Below are positions 19,450 through 28,499 of a stretch of 64,000 nt of DNA, in pieces. The position numbers and the translations under genes were made by a program. Where the stretch lies: the NCBI RefSeq assembly GCF_011612265.2, contig NZ_CP050134.2:930001-994000 (forward strand). Direction: 5' to 3'. Below the pieces are notes generated by a model. It saw only the letters and a list, made by a program, of their open reading frames with translations. It was not told the origin of the DNA and did no database searches. Source of the DNA: Corynebacterium matruchotii. GTDB taxonomy: Bacteria > Actinomycetota > Actinomycetes > Mycobacteriales > Mycobacteriaceae. Position 1 is the first letter of the stretch. Each line of letters opens with the position of its first letter.

Positions 19450-21066
19450 GTGTTCGAATCCCTGTCCGATCGCCTCAGTGCCGCCTTATCTGGACTCCGG
19501 TCGAAAGGCAAGGTTACTGAAGCCGATGTGAATACGGTTTCCCGGGAAATCCGGTTAGCGCTGCTCGAAGCCGACGTCTCCCTGCCCGTTGTCCGCGGCT
19601 TTATTAAACGCATTAAAGAACGCGCCCTCGGCGTGGAGGTTTCTAAGGCACTCAACCCGGCCGAACAGGTCATCAAAATCGTCAACGAAGAGCTCACCAC
19701 CATTCTTGGTGGCGAAACCCGGCGCATGAATGTGTCCAAAAAACCGCCGACAGTCATCATGCTTGCCGGCCTGCAAGGCGCGGGTAAAACCACCCTCGCC
19801 GGCAAACTGGCCTACTCGCTGAAGGAACAAGGGCACACCCCCATCCTGGTGGCCTGCGACCTGCAGCGCCCTGGCGCGGTCCAACAGTTGCAGATCGTTG
19901 GTGAGCGCGCGGGCGTGCCGACCTTCGCCCCGGATCCGGGAACCTCGCTGGACACCCTGGAGCACGAGATGGGCACCTCCCATGGGGATCCGGTCGCGGT
20001 TGCTAGGGCAGGCGTTGCGGAGGCCCGCCAGAAAAAACACGACTACGTTATTGTGGACACCGCCGGTCGGTTGGGTATTGATGAAACCCTCATGACCCAG
20101 GCCCGGAATATTCGGGATGCCATTCAGCCGGATGAGGTGTTTTTCGTCATTGACGCCATGATCGGCCAGGATGCGGTGACCACCGCCGAGGCGTTCCGTG
20201 ATGGTGTGGATTTCACCGGTGTGGTATTGACCAAGCTTGACGGTGATGCCCGTGGTGGTGCCGCGTTGTCGATCCGGGAGGTGACCGGTAAGCCCATCAT
20301 GTTCGCCTCTACCGGCGAAAAGATGACCGATTTTGATGTGTTCCACCCGGATCGGATGGCGAACCGGATTTTAGGTATGGGGGATGTGCTTACCCTGATT
20401 GAGCAGGCGGAGAAGTCCCTCGACCAGGAGCAGGCGTTAGAGACCGCGTCGAAGCTGTCCACCGGTGAGCTCACCCTGGAGGATTTCCTGAATCAGATGT
20501 TGATGATTCGGAAGATGGGGCCCATCGCTAACCTGCTGAAGATGCTGCCGGGGGGTTCGCAAATGTCTGCGATGGCGGACATGATAGATGAGAAGCAGTT
20601 GGATCGGGTGCAGGCGATTATTCGGGGCATGACGCCGCTGGAGCGCAACAATCCGAAGATTTTGAATGCGTCGCGTCGGCGGCGGATCGCTAACGGTTCC
20701 GGGGTGACGGTGACGGAGGTCAACCAACTCATCGAACGGTTCTTCGAGGCGAAGAAGATGATGGGGCAGATGGCGAACCAGATGGGTCTCGGCGGTGGCC
20801 GGAGCGCCACGAAGAAGAAGCCCAAGGGCCGGAAGGGTAAGAACGGTAAGCGTCGGCCCCCAAAGCAGTCCCGGGGCGGCGGTATGCCGAACATGGGGGG
20901 CATGCCGGGCATGGGTGGTGGCATGCCAAGCATGGCGGAGTTGCAGAAAATGCAGGAACAGCTTGGTGGCGGCGGTATGCCCCCGATGCCCAAGGGGCTT
21001 GAGGGCGTTGACTTAAATAATCTCGATTTCAGCCAGGTGGATAAGAAGAAGAAACGGCCACGTTAG
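19450..21066 (+). CDS. ffh: Signal recognition particle protein Ffh
   Basis: The SRP54 GTPase that binds signal sequences and 4.5S RNA and docks with FtsY. A GTG start at 19450 follows a strong AAGGAG site. The NG domain shows GLQGAGKTT (107-115), DTAGRLG (about 203) and TKLDGDARGG. The M domain contains RRRRIANGSGVTVTEVNQL and a Met/Gly-rich tail (GGMPGMGGGM). The length of 538 residues is normal for actinobacteria. It is followed by a strong terminator built from two inverted copies of the dispersed motif. Confidence 0.97.
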   Translation: MFESLSDRLSAALSGLRSKGKVTEADVNTVSREIRLALLEADVSLPVVRGFIKRIKERALGVEVSKALNPAEQVIKIVNEELTTILGGETRRMNVSKKPPTVIMLAGLQGAGKTTLAGKLAYSLKEQGHTPILVACDLQRPGAVQQLQIVGERAGVPTFAPDPGTSLDTLEHEMGTSHGDPVAVARAGVAEARQKKHDYVIVDTAGRLGIDETLMTQARNIRDAIQPDEVFFVIDAMIGQDAVTTAEAFRDGVDFTGVVLTKLDGDARGGAALSIREVTGKPIMFASTGEKMTDFDVFHPDRMANRILGMGDVLTLIEQAEKSLDQEQALETASKLSTGELTLEDFLNQMLMIRKMGPIANLLKMLPGGSQMSAMADMIDEKQLDRVQAIIRGMTPLERNNPKILNASRRRRIANGSGVTVTEVNQLIERFFEAKKMMGQMANQMGLGGGRSATKKKPKGRKGKNGKRRPPKQSRGGGMPNMGGMPGMGGGMPSMAELQKMQEQLGGGGMPPMPKGLEGVDLNNLDFSQVDKKKKRPR

Positions 21067-21070
21067 TGAC

Positions 21071-21110
21071 GCTTTTCGACGCCGGGAGGTGCGGCGTCGA
21101 AAAGCTTTTT
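21071..21110 (+). terminator. Rho-independent terminator of ffh
   Basis: A perfect 13-bp stem (21071-21083 with 21093-21105), a 9-base loop and five T. Each arm is a copy of the GGCGTCGNNAAGC motif in opposite orientation. The stop codon of ffh lies directly upstream. Confidence 0.9.
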
Positions 21111-21127
21111 AGTGTAAAAAGGCCTGT

Positions 21128-23887
21128 ATGAGCACACACCTAACCGGGCTCACCTCCGCCGAGGCTGCCGACCGGCTGGAGCGCTTCGGGCCCAATCAGC
21201 TACGCGCGCAAAAAACCGAGCCGCAGTGGCGTAAATTTCTCCGCCAATTCCAAGACCCCCTCGTCTACCTGCTGTTTATCGCCATGGGAATTTCCCTGGG
21301 TGCCTGGATCGTGGAGGGGGCCACTGGCGCGCCCATTGATGTTATTGTCATCGCCATCATCGTGATCGCTAACGCTATTTTGGGGTACACCCAGGAGGCG
21401 AAAGCCGCCGACGCGGTGGCTGCTTTGGCGAAAATGACCGCCGCGAATTCCACCGTGATGCGTGACGGTAAACAACAAACCATCCCCTCCCATAACCTGG
21501 TTCCCGGCGACGTGCTTCTCCTGGCCGAGGGCGACGCCGTGGGCGCGGACGCAACCCTCATTGAGGCCACCGACCTGTATATTCAGGAGGCGGCGCTCAC
21601 CGGCGAATCCGAGGCCGTCCATAAAACCCCCGAGCCGGTGGCCGACGACGCGCCCCTGGGGGAGCGCACCAACACCGTGTTTAAGGGCACCGCGGTGGTG
21701 CGCGGCGTGGGGGTCGCCGAGGTGCAGCACACCGGCATGGACACGCAAATGGGTTCCATCGCCACCATGCTGGCGGATACCGAGCAGGACCAAACCCCGC
21801 TCAATAAGGAAATCACCGAAGTGTCGAAAATGCTTGGCCTGCTGGTGGTGGGGATCGCCATTGTGGTCATGGCGGCACTGATCCTCATTAATGGGGCGCG
21901 CACCCCGGAGGAAATGGTGCAGATCCTCATCCTGGGTGTATCCCTGGCTGTTGCCGCCGTCCCCGAGGGGCTGCCGGCAATCCTGTCGCTGGTGCTGGCC
22001 ATTGGGGTGCAGAAGCTTGCCAAACATAATGCGGTGATGAAGAACCTGCCCTCGGTGGAGACCCTGGGGTCGGCCAGCGTGATTTGTTCCGATAAGACCG
22101 GTACTCTCACCAAGAACGAAATGACGTTGCAGCGGGTGGTCACGGCCTCCGGCACCACGCTGCTTGGCGGGGCCGGCTATGATCCCACCGGCACGGTCAC
22201 GGACACCACCAGTGACGTGGCCCGCGACGAGGCCTGCCAGGCGGTGATGGCCGGCGCGGTCGCCAATAACGCCCAGCTCGACCGCGCCGAGGACGGCACC
22301 TGGGAGATCGTGGGCGACCCCACCGAGGCGGCCTTCCTCGTGGCCCTCCCCAAGTTTGGTGCGGACGTCGCCGAAAACACCCCCGGAAGGGACGAACGGG
22401 TGAGCGAAAACCCGTTCTCCTCGGAGCGGAAAATGATGTCCGTCACCACGACAGACCGCCTGTATGCGAAGGGCGCACCGGACATCCTGCTCGAACTGTG
22501 CACCACCGAACTGCGTGGGGGAGCGGCGGAACCACTCACCGACGAGCGGCGCACCAGCATCCAGGAGACCATCACCGGGCTGTCCGCCCAGGGCTTCCGC
22601 ACCCTCGGGGTAGCCCGCCGCGACGGCAACGATCCGGCGGAAGAAAACCTGACGTTCCTGGGGGTGGCGGGGATCATGGACCCGCCGCGCAGCGAAGCCC
22701 GGGACGCCATCGCCGAGGCCCATCGGGCGGGGATCCGCACCATCATGATTACCGGCGACCACCCGGTGACGGCGGCCAGCATCGCCCACAGCCTGGGCAT
22801 TGATGCCGGACCCGGCGGCAGCATGGCCGCGGGCGACACCGGGGGGACCAGCGTGGGGAAGGCCGTCACCGGCCGGGAGATCGACGCCATGAGCGAGGAA
22901 GAATTCCGGGCGGCAGTAGCCACCACCAACGTGTACGCCCGGGTGGCGCCCGCCCACAAACTACGGATCGTGGACGCCCTGCAAGACGAGGGCAATATTG
23001 TGTCCATGACCGGCGACGGAGTGAACGACGCCCCCGCGCTGAAAAGCGCCGACATTGGGGTGGCCATGGGCATCACCGGCACGGAGGTGACAAAAGAAGC
23101 CGCCACCATGATCCTCACCGACGACAACTACGCCACCATCGTGTCCGCGGTGGAACAGGGCCGCGCCACCTTCGACAACATTCGAAAATTCTTGCGGTAC
23201 CTATTGAGTTCGAACATGGGTGAAGTCGCCACCGTGTTCGGTGGGGTAGTACTGGCCGCCCTGCTGGGGCTCACCACCGGCGAAGGTGGGGTAGTGCTGC
23301 CGCTACTGGCAACCCAAATTTTGTGGATCAACCTCATCACCGACTCCGGCCCGGCCCTCGCAATGGGCGTGGACCCCACCGACGAATCCGTCATGAACCG
23401 CCCACCCCGCAACATGGCCGACCGGATCATCAACAAAGCCATGTGGTGGCGAGTCATCTACATCGGGGTCATCATGGGCCTGGTCACCCTGCTCAGCATC
23501 GACATGTTCTATCCGGGCGGTCTAATAGCCGGCTCGGACAGCTTGGACACCGCCCGGACCGTGGGATTCACCACGCTCGTGCTGGCCCAACTCTTCAACG
23601 CCCTCAACTCCCGCTCCGAAACCCAAAGCGCATTCCACCACATGACCAGCAACCGGTGGCTGTGGTACGCCATCGGGTTGGGTGTGGTGCTGCAAATCAT
23701 GGTGGTGCACGTGCCATTCCTCCAAACAGCATTCGGTACCACGGCACTCGACCCACTCCACTGGGCGGTTGCCATCGGCATGGCATCCATCGTGCTGTGG
23801 GCGGAAGAACTATCGAAGCTGGTGCGCCGCCAACTGGCAAAACCGGTCGCAGACACCGCCCCGGCCGCGGCGTCGCAAAGCGCATAA
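21128..23887 (+). CDS. P-type cation-transporting ATPase (Ca2+/PMR1-like P2 type)
   Basis: A 919-residue P-type ATPase that pumps cations across the membrane using ATP. An N-terminal cation-ATPase domain (HLTGLTSAEAADRLERFG) is followed by the actuator loop with TGES (158-161), the phosphorylated aspartate in DKTGTLT (D322), the TM4 motif PEGLPA typical of Ca2+/Mn2+ (SERCA/PMR1) or Na+/K+ types, and TGDGVNDAP (about 628). About ten membrane helices are present. PEGLPA excludes heavy-metal P1B ATPases. Ca2+ or Mn2+ export is inferred. The gene ends with a copy of the dispersed motif in its last codons. Confidence 0.9.
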   Translation: MSTHLTGLTSAEAADRLERFGPNQLRAQKTEPQWRKFLRQFQDPLVYLLFIAMGISLGAWIVEGATGAPIDVIVIAIIVIANAILGYTQEAKAADAVAALAKMTAANSTVMRDGKQQTIPSHNLVPGDVLLLAEGDAVGADATLIEATDLYIQEAALTGESEAVHKTPEPVADDAPLGERTNTVFKGTAVVRGVGVAEVQHTGMDTQMGSIATMLADTEQDQTPLNKEITEVSKMLGLLVVGIAIVVMAALILINGARTPEEMVQILILGVSLAVAAVPEGLPAILSLVLAIGVQKLAKHNAVMKNLPSVETLGSASVICSDKTGTLTKNEMTLQRVVTASGTTLLGGAGYDPTGTVTDTTSDVARDEACQAVMAGAVANNAQLDRAEDGTWEIVGDPTEAAFLVALPKFGADVAENTPGRDERVSENPFSSERKMMSVTTTDRLYAKGAPDILLELCTTELRGGAAEPLTDERRTSIQETITGLSAQGFRTLGVARRDGNDPAEENLTFLGVAGIMDPPRSEARDAIAEAHRAGIRTIMITGDHPVTAASIAHSLGIDAGPGGSMAAGDTGGTSVGKAVTGREIDAMSEEEFRAAVATTNVYARVAPAHKLRIVDALQDEGNIVSMTGDGVNDAPALKSADIGVAMGITGTEVTKEAATMILTDDNYATIVSAVEQGRATFDNIRKFLRYLLSSNMGEVATVFGGVVLAALLGLTTGEGGVVLPLLATQILWINLITDSGPALAMGVDPTDESVMNRPPRNMADRIINKAMWWRVIYIGVIMGLVTLLSIDMFYPGGLIAGSDSLDTARTVGFTTLVLAQLFNALNSRSETQSAFHHMTSNRWLWYAIGLGVVLQIMVVHVPFLQTAFGTTALDPLHWAVAIGMASIVLWAEELSKLVRRQLAKPVADTAPAAASQSA
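23869..23881 (+). repeat. Dispersed motif copy at 3' end of the ATPase gene
   Basis: GGCGTCGCAAAGC forms codons just before the stop. Confidence 0.6.
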
Positions 23888-23890
23888 AAG

Positions 23891-23920
23891 TTGACGCGGA
23901 CAGTGAAAATAGCATACAGT
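23891..23920 (+). promoter_or_regulatory. Probable rpsP promoter
   Basis: TTGACG (23891-23896) and TACAGT (23915-23920) are spaced by 18 bases, upstream of rpsP in a gap of 169 bases. The match to a sigma-A promoter is fair. Confidence 0.4.
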
Positions 23921-24056
23921 GTTCAGGTTCCTGCGATTACACCGCCCCTGACCCCGGTCAGCCGGTCTGTCACATCGCAGATAAAACCCAAAAGGGCTGA
24001 ACCGGCCGCGCAACCCGTGCGGCGCCTGTACTACCCAGTGACATAAAGGAACCATT

Positions 24057-24506
24057 ATGGCAGTCAAAATTAAACTCCAGCGGCTAGGCAAAATCCGCAA
24101 CCCCCAATACCGTGTCGTGATCGCCGACGCCCGCACCCGCCGCGACGGCAAGGTCATCGAAAACATCGGCATCTACCAGCCCAAAGAAAACCCCTCGCTG
24201 ATCCGCATCGACTCCGAGCGGGCCCAATACTGGTTGGGCGTGGGCGCACAGCCGACCGACCCGGTACTGGCACTGCTGAAGATCACCGGCGACTGGCAGA
24301 AGTTCAAGGGCCTGCCCGGTGCCGAAGGTAAACTCCGGGTCGCCCCGGAAAAGCCCTCCAAGCAAGAACTCTTCAACAAGGCACTGGCCGAGGCCAACGA
24401 AGGCCCCAGCCTCCAAGACGTGGTAGAAAAGGCCCGCAAGTCGAAGGAAGAAAAGGCAGTGAAGGCCGCCGCCGAAATCGCCGCAGCCGAAGAAGCCTCC
24501 GAATAA
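24057..24506 (+). CDS. rpsP: 30S ribosomal protein S16
   Basis: The N-terminal 80 residues match S16 ([30 protein letters not shown]). The protein has 149 residues because of an Ala/Glu/Lys-rich C-terminal tail, as in other actinobacteria. An AAAGGA ribosome-binding site precedes the ATG. A terminator follows, so rpsP is likely monocistronic here; the KH-domain gene usual between rpsP and rimM is absent, replaced by two minus-strand genes. Confidence 0.97.
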   Translation: MAVKIKLQRLGKIRNPQYRVVIADARTRRDGKVIENIGIYQPKENPSLIRIDSERAQYWLGVGAQPTDPVLALLKITGDWQKFKGLPGAEGKLRVAPEKPSKQELFNKALAEANEGPSLQDVVEKARKSKEEKAVKAAAEIAAAEEASE

Positions 24507-24536
24507 CCTTATCGACACGCTTTAGTTTGAGCGCAC

Positions 24537-24568
24537 AAGCCCCCGTCCACTATCAAGCGGGGGCTTTT
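24537..24568 (+). terminator. Rho-independent terminator of rpsP
   Basis: AAGCCCCCG (24537-24545) pairs with CGGGGGCTT (24558-24566), followed by T residues. A copy of the dispersed motif begins inside its tail. Confidence 0.85.
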
Positions 24569-24575
24569 CGACGTC
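24563..24575 (-). repeat. Dispersed motif copy overlapping the rpsP terminator
   Basis: GCTTTTCGACGTC on the plus strand is the reverse complement of GACGTCGAAAAGC. It uses the terminator's T run. Confidence 0.6.
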
Positions 24576-24593
24576 GGTTCCAACGGGGGCGGC

Positions 24594-25007
24594 TCAACTA
24601 TGCCGCTTCCCTTGGGCACACCGCAGCGAAAACATGCTGGAAAACCTGTTATCTATTTCCAAAGAGATCATTAACGCATTGCTATGAAGCACCGCGATGC
24701 GGCCATCATCAGCCAACTCGAAACAATACATCACCCTTGTGGCCCGAACCTTCCCGGGCGGGTGAAACTCCAGCCACAGATTCAGGTTATGAGACCCGCA
24801 AGCATAAAAATAGTTGCGGATCGTCATCCTCCCATTGACGAGACAATTGGCCCAATACCGAACCGTCGCCAAACCCTCACCATAATACGGGACACTGGTG
24901 AGCCGAGCATCAGGATGAAAACACTCAACGATCCCCGCCATGTCCTGCGCATTCACCGCATCAACAAATGCGGCTATCTTGGGAGGAATCCGATCCAGGT
25001 CGACCAT
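24594..25007 (-). CDS. NTF2/SnoaL-like protein
   Basis: The 137-residue sequence has the SnoaL/NTF2-like cone-fold pattern: helices with IAAFVDAVNAQDMAGIVECFHPDARLTSV and strands around VMYCFELADDGRIAVLHSN. These proteins act as small-molecule enzymes or binding proteins; the ligand is unknown. It lies 7 bases downstream of the cupin gene on the same strand, forming a two-gene operon transcribed away from rimM. Confidence 0.7.
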   Translation of the reverse strand: MVDLDRIPPKIAAFVDAVNAQDMAGIVECFHPDARLTSVPYYGEGLATVRYWANCLVNGRMTIRNYFYACGSHNLNLWLEFHPPGKVRATRVMYCFELADDGRIAVLHSNALMISLEIDNRFSSMFSLRCAQGKRHS

Positions 25008-25014
25008 GGGTGAC

Positions 25015-25413
25015 CTAACGGTCCTCGCCAGTCAACATGGTGAGCAGAAACACGCTGCCCGCCGGGTCCGCATCCTCCGGGCAATCCACCCGATGCCGCA
25101 CATGCTGATCCACATGCATAATCGTGCCCGGCGTCAACGTGGTCACCTCATCCCCAACCGTAAACGTCACACGCCCCGTGATCGCCTGCACAAAAATCGG
25201 GTGGGCCGCCTCATGATCCGGCAACACCTGGCCGGGCAGAAACGTAAAAAGAATCAGATTCGCCCGATTTCCCTGAAGCACCCGCTTCACCGCCGGCCGC
25301 TGCTTCCCGGGCTGCGGCTCAGGGGCCTGCGCCACCAGGTCAATCGTTGCGGCGGTGCCCGACTGCTCGGCGTCGCCAAAGGTTTCAGGGGAATTCACTG
25401 GAATATTCGTCAT
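25015..25413 (-). CDS. Cupin-domain protein
   Basis: A 132-residue single-cupin protein. The strands LFTFLPGQVLPDHEAAHPIFVQAITGRVTF and LTPGTIMHVDQHVRHRV correspond to cupin motifs 1 and 2; several His residues could bind a metal. It is divergent from rimM across 70 bases and heads a two-gene operon with the NTF2-like gene. Function cannot be narrowed from sequence. Confidence 0.75.
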   Translation of the reverse strand: MTNIPVNSPETFGDAEQSGTAATIDLVAQAPEPQPGKQRPAVKRVLQGNRANLILFTFLPGQVLPDHEAAHPIFVQAITGRVTFTVGDEVTTLTPGTIMHVDQHVRHRVDCPEDADPAGSVFLLTMLTGEDR

Positions 25414-25483
25414 GGCACCTAGTGTAAAACAGATTGTCCGATGGTTTCCTCACCATGGCGACCGGTTGCTAAGCTCAATGCTC

Positions 25484-25987
25484 ATGGAGCTAATGATTGG
25501 GCGCGTCATCAAGGCGCACGGCATACGGGGGGAAGTCGTGGTCGACCCCACCACCGACGAACCGGACATCCGCTACGCGCCGGGGACGGTCCTGCACGGC
25601 AAGCAGGGCAAACGGGAACACACGCTCACCGTGGCCCACGCCCGCCCCCACCAGGGGCGATTATTGGTGACCTTCGACGAGGTGCCGGACCGCACAGCCG
25701 CGGAATCATTGCGCGGCACCCAGTTTTGGGCGGAACAGTTAGACATTGATGACGATGAGGAAGGCTTCTACGACCATGACCTGACGGGGCTGCGGGTCAT
25801 TCACGAAGGTGCGGAGATCGGCACGGTGACCGGGGTGATGTCCGGCCCGGCTGGCACTATTCTGGAGGTGGAGCTTGCCGGCGGCAAGCAGGCATTGGTG
25901 CCGTTCGTGTTTGACATTGTTCCCGAAGTCGATCTTGAGGCCGGCACGTGCACGATCACTCCGCCGGACGGATTATTGGACATATAA
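25484..25987 (+). CDS. rimM: Ribosome maturation factor RimM
   Basis: RimM aids 30S maturation by binding S19. ATG 25484 starts the conserved MELMIGRVIKAHGIRGEVVV and gives 167 residues, the usual length; the longer open frame upstream overlaps the divergent cupin gene and is not used. An N-terminal RimM barrel and a C-terminal PRC-barrel (GLRVIHEGAEIGTVTGV...LVPFVFDIVPEVDLE) are visible. trmD follows after 4 bases. Confidence 0.94.
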   Translation: MELMIGRVIKAHGIRGEVVVDPTTDEPDIRYAPGTVLHGKQGKREHTLTVAHARPHQGRLLVTFDEVPDRTAAESLRGTQFWAEQLDIDDDEEGFYDHDLTGLRVIHEGAEIGTVTGVMSGPAGTILEVELAGGKQALVPFVFDIVPEVDLEAGTCTITPPDGLLDI

Positions 25988-25991
25988 GAAT

Positions 25992-27155
25992 ATGCGCATT
26001 GATATCGTTACGATTTTTCCCGAGTATGTAGAGCCCCTGCGGCATGCCCTGTTGGGGAAGGCATTGGAGCAGGGCATCCTGTCCGTTGGCGTTCATGACC
26101 TGCGGGATTGGGCGCAGGATGCGCATAAGTCGGTGGACGACACTCCCTGCGGCGGTGGCCCCGGCATGGTGATGAAACCCACGGTGTGGGGTCCCGCGTT
26201 GGATGATATTGCCTTGGGTGCTATTGCCGGGAAAGAGTTGGATTCGGCCGCACTGCACCGTGATACCCGTACCTACATCGGCGAGGTGGATGATGCCGCG
26301 GACCTGCCGTTGCTGTTGGTGCCCACGCCCGCCGGCACCCCGTTCACCCAGGCGGACGCGCAGGCCTGGGCCAAGGAGCCCCACATTGTGTTTGCTTGCG
26401 GCCGTTACGAGGGCATCGACCAGCGGGTCATCGAGGATGCGGCGAAGCGTTACCGGGTGCGGGAGGTGTCCATTGGCGACTATGTGCTCATCGGTGGGGA
26501 AGTGGCGGTGCTCGTGATCGCCGAGGCCGTGGTGCGGTTGATTCCCGGGGTGTTGGGTAATAAGCGCAGCCACCAGGAGGATAGTTTTTCCGATGGCCTG
26601 TTGGAGGGCCCGTGCTACACGAAGCCGCGGGTGTGGCGGGACCTGGAGGTTCCCGAGGTGCTATTTTCCGGCGACCATAAGCGGATCGACCGGTGGCGCC
26701 GCGACCAGTCCTTGCTGCGCACCAAACAGGTTCGCCCCGAGTTGCTGGATCGGGTGGTTTTAGATGAGGATGACACCATGACGCTGCACGGTCGACCCAT
26801 CAGTACTGATATGAATATCCTGGTCACTAGGTCCGAATGGCAAAAGATTGCCCCCAAGTTGCCGAAGAAGCTTTCGAAGAACGGTTATCGGGTGTCGGCG
26901 ATCCATGCGGAGGAAATCAATTTAAGCTGCGAGCCGGATAACATGCTGGTTTCCGAGTATGAGCAGGCCGAAGGCCACCCGCCGGTGAGTGAGATTCTGC
27001 ACCGCGTCATCATCCATGGGGTTACCGCCCTTCCGCTTGTCGACGCCACTAAAGCCGTGACCCAAGCCCTGCCGAAGGGGACCTATTGGTATGGGACCTC
27101 CCTGGAGGGAACCTTGGACCCCGAGGTCACAGCCTTTTGCGCCTGGCAGGGGTAG
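25992..27155 (+). CDS. trmD: tRNA (guanine-N1)-methyltransferase TrmD with C-terminal extension
   Basis: TrmD makes m1G37 in tRNAs. Residues 1-253 match the family: MRIDIVTIFPEY, GGGPGMVMKP (54-63), CGRYEGIDQRV (136-146), SIGDYVLIGGE (160-170) with the knotted SAM site, and the C-terminal RRDQSLLRTKQVRPELL. TrmD normally ends there. Here 134 further residues continue in frame, about 120 of them (268-387) reading as folded protein (NILVTRSEWQKIAPKLPKK...GTYWYGTSLEG), giving 387 residues. I do not recognise this part. ATG 25992 is the canonical start, 4 bases after rimM. The TrmD assignment is secure; the extension's function is unknown. Confidence 0.93.
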   Translation: MRIDIVTIFPEYVEPLRHALLGKALEQGILSVGVHDLRDWAQDAHKSVDDTPCGGGPGMVMKPTVWGPALDDIALGAIAGKELDSAALHRDTRTYIGEVDDAADLPLLLVPTPAGTPFTQADAQAWAKEPHIVFACGRYEGIDQRVIEDAAKRYRVREVSIGDYVLIGGEVAVLVIAEAVVRLIPGVLGNKRSHQEDSFSDGLLEGPCYTKPRVWRDLEVPEVLFSGDHKRIDRWRRDQSLLRTKQVRPELLDRVVLDEDDTMTLHGRPISTDMNILVTRSEWQKIAPKLPKKLSKNGYRVSAIHAEEINLSCEPDNMLVSEYEQAEGHPPVSEILHRVIIHGVTALPLVDATKAVTQALPKGTYWYGTSLEGTLDPEVTAFCAWQG

Positions 27156-27214
27156 GGGCGGGATTGTGTTTCTCACTAGTTGAATTGGTTTCCTGGATAA
27201 CCCTCTAGGAAAAG

Positions 27215-27715
27215 CTACCATGGCATGTAGCTTAACCCGGTGGATCCATTGACTTTATTAATGTATTCCCTATCGAATACTACGATGCGTTCGACTTTGA
27301 CGTGGGGGAGTTCTTCTGGCCAGGGGTCGTCTAGGTCGGGTTCGAGGAGGAGTCCGGGGAATAAGGGTGAGGAGAAGTCTTCGGTGAGGTCGCTGTATTC
27401 GAAGCCAAGGTTCATGTCATGGACTTCGGCCATGGGCATTCCTATGGTGATATTATTGTGGAATTTTCCCGTATAGCCAGGTAGTGCGGATATTCGGTAA
27501 ATTAATCCTGAGGACATGTTAACACGAAATTCGATGAAGTAGTCCGTGAGTTCGTAGATGACTGTGTGGTAGCCGGCCATTTCGTAGAGTATTTTTTCTC
27601 GTGTGGGTTGGCATTGAACTATGGAACTCCAATATTTTGAGACGGGCTCCAGTAGTGTTATCCCGCCCAGCGACTTGCTGGGGATAATATCGGCATTGGA
27701 AGTAAAATACATCAT
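27215..27715 (-). CDS. Unrecognised 166-aa acidic protein
   Basis: No family is recognised. The protein is soluble-looking, acidic and rich in aromatic residues (VIYELTDYFIEFRVNMSSG; PWPEELPHVKVERIVVFDREY), a style common among immunity proteins of toxin systems, but that is only resemblance. It is the last gene of the AT-richer minus-strand block between trmD and the mks operon and converges on trmD. Confidence 0.6.
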   Translation of the reverse strand: MMYFTSNADIIPSKSLGGITLLEPVSKYWSSIVQCQPTREKILYEMAGYHTVIYELTDYFIEFRVNMSSGLIYRISALPGYTGKFHNNITIGMPMAEVHDMNLGFEYSDLTEDFSSPLFPGLLLEPDLDDPWPEELPHVKVERIVVFDREYINKVNGSTGLSYMPW

Positions 27716-27970
27716 GAGTCACCAATCCTAGAACATCATTATTCAAAACAGAATCCTTTGAATCTTTCCATTAATGGGAAAACGTGGTTCTGAGTTCCGA
27801 AGGTATGGTGTCTGTTGGTTGTTCTTAGACGACTGGTAAGAGCTAAGATGCAGGCTTGACAGTGTGCGTCTAGTAATTTCGATACGCTTTAAAACGCTCC
27901 CACATCAGCTAGCACCTATAACGAACATGGAGCAGTTCATTAACCTTCATACACAGCACTGGGCTGTTCA

Positions 27971-28297
27971 TCATCGGAAATATGGTTTGTCATGGTACAC
28001 CCGCATTCCTCGTAGCGATTCCAAATCAACCACTGGGTCCATGGCTGCGAATTTGTGGGCGTCTGCATTGGTAAGAATCTCAATGGGGTCATCTACATCA
28101 GGATTATCGAAATCCTCATCATTGACCCATAACGCTAAAAACGGCCTTTTGAGTTCCAGGTCAAGCCACGCACCAGATTCTACTAGATCATGCAGAAGCA
28201 CTTCGGTGAAATAGTCGGGTGGTCCACACCCAGGTCGGCCTAATATTGCAGGAGGGCGGGCTTCGTCAGCAACCCGCTGAAACAAAAGTTTAGTCAT
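27971..28297 (-). CDS. Unrecognised 108-aa acidic protein
   Basis: ATG 28297 is preferred over an upstream GTG because AAGG stands 11 bases before it. The protein is acidic (ALWVNDEDFDNPDVDDPIEILTN) with a Gly/Pro loop near the N-terminus. No family is recognised. It is one of four consecutive minus-strand genes of unknown function. Confidence 0.55.
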   Translation of the reverse strand: MTKLLFQRVADEARPPAILGRPGCGPPDYFTEVLLHDLVESGAWLDLELKRPFLALWVNDEDFDNPDVDDPIEILTNADAHKFAAMDPVVDLESLRGMRVYHDKPYFR

Positions 28298-28499
28298 TAT
28301 TACCACTACCTTGAAGATTATTTTGGCTTCAAACTATTCAGTCAACAATGAAGCTTATTCAGTCGTTGGGAAAATCTATCTACGCCAACAGGTGGAAGAT
28401 CGGAAAGAACATGCTATCTAGCTTGGTCTTCCTTACTTACAAACACTAATCATGTTTGAGGACATTGAATAAGCTTCAATATTTCTATGATTATAGATT

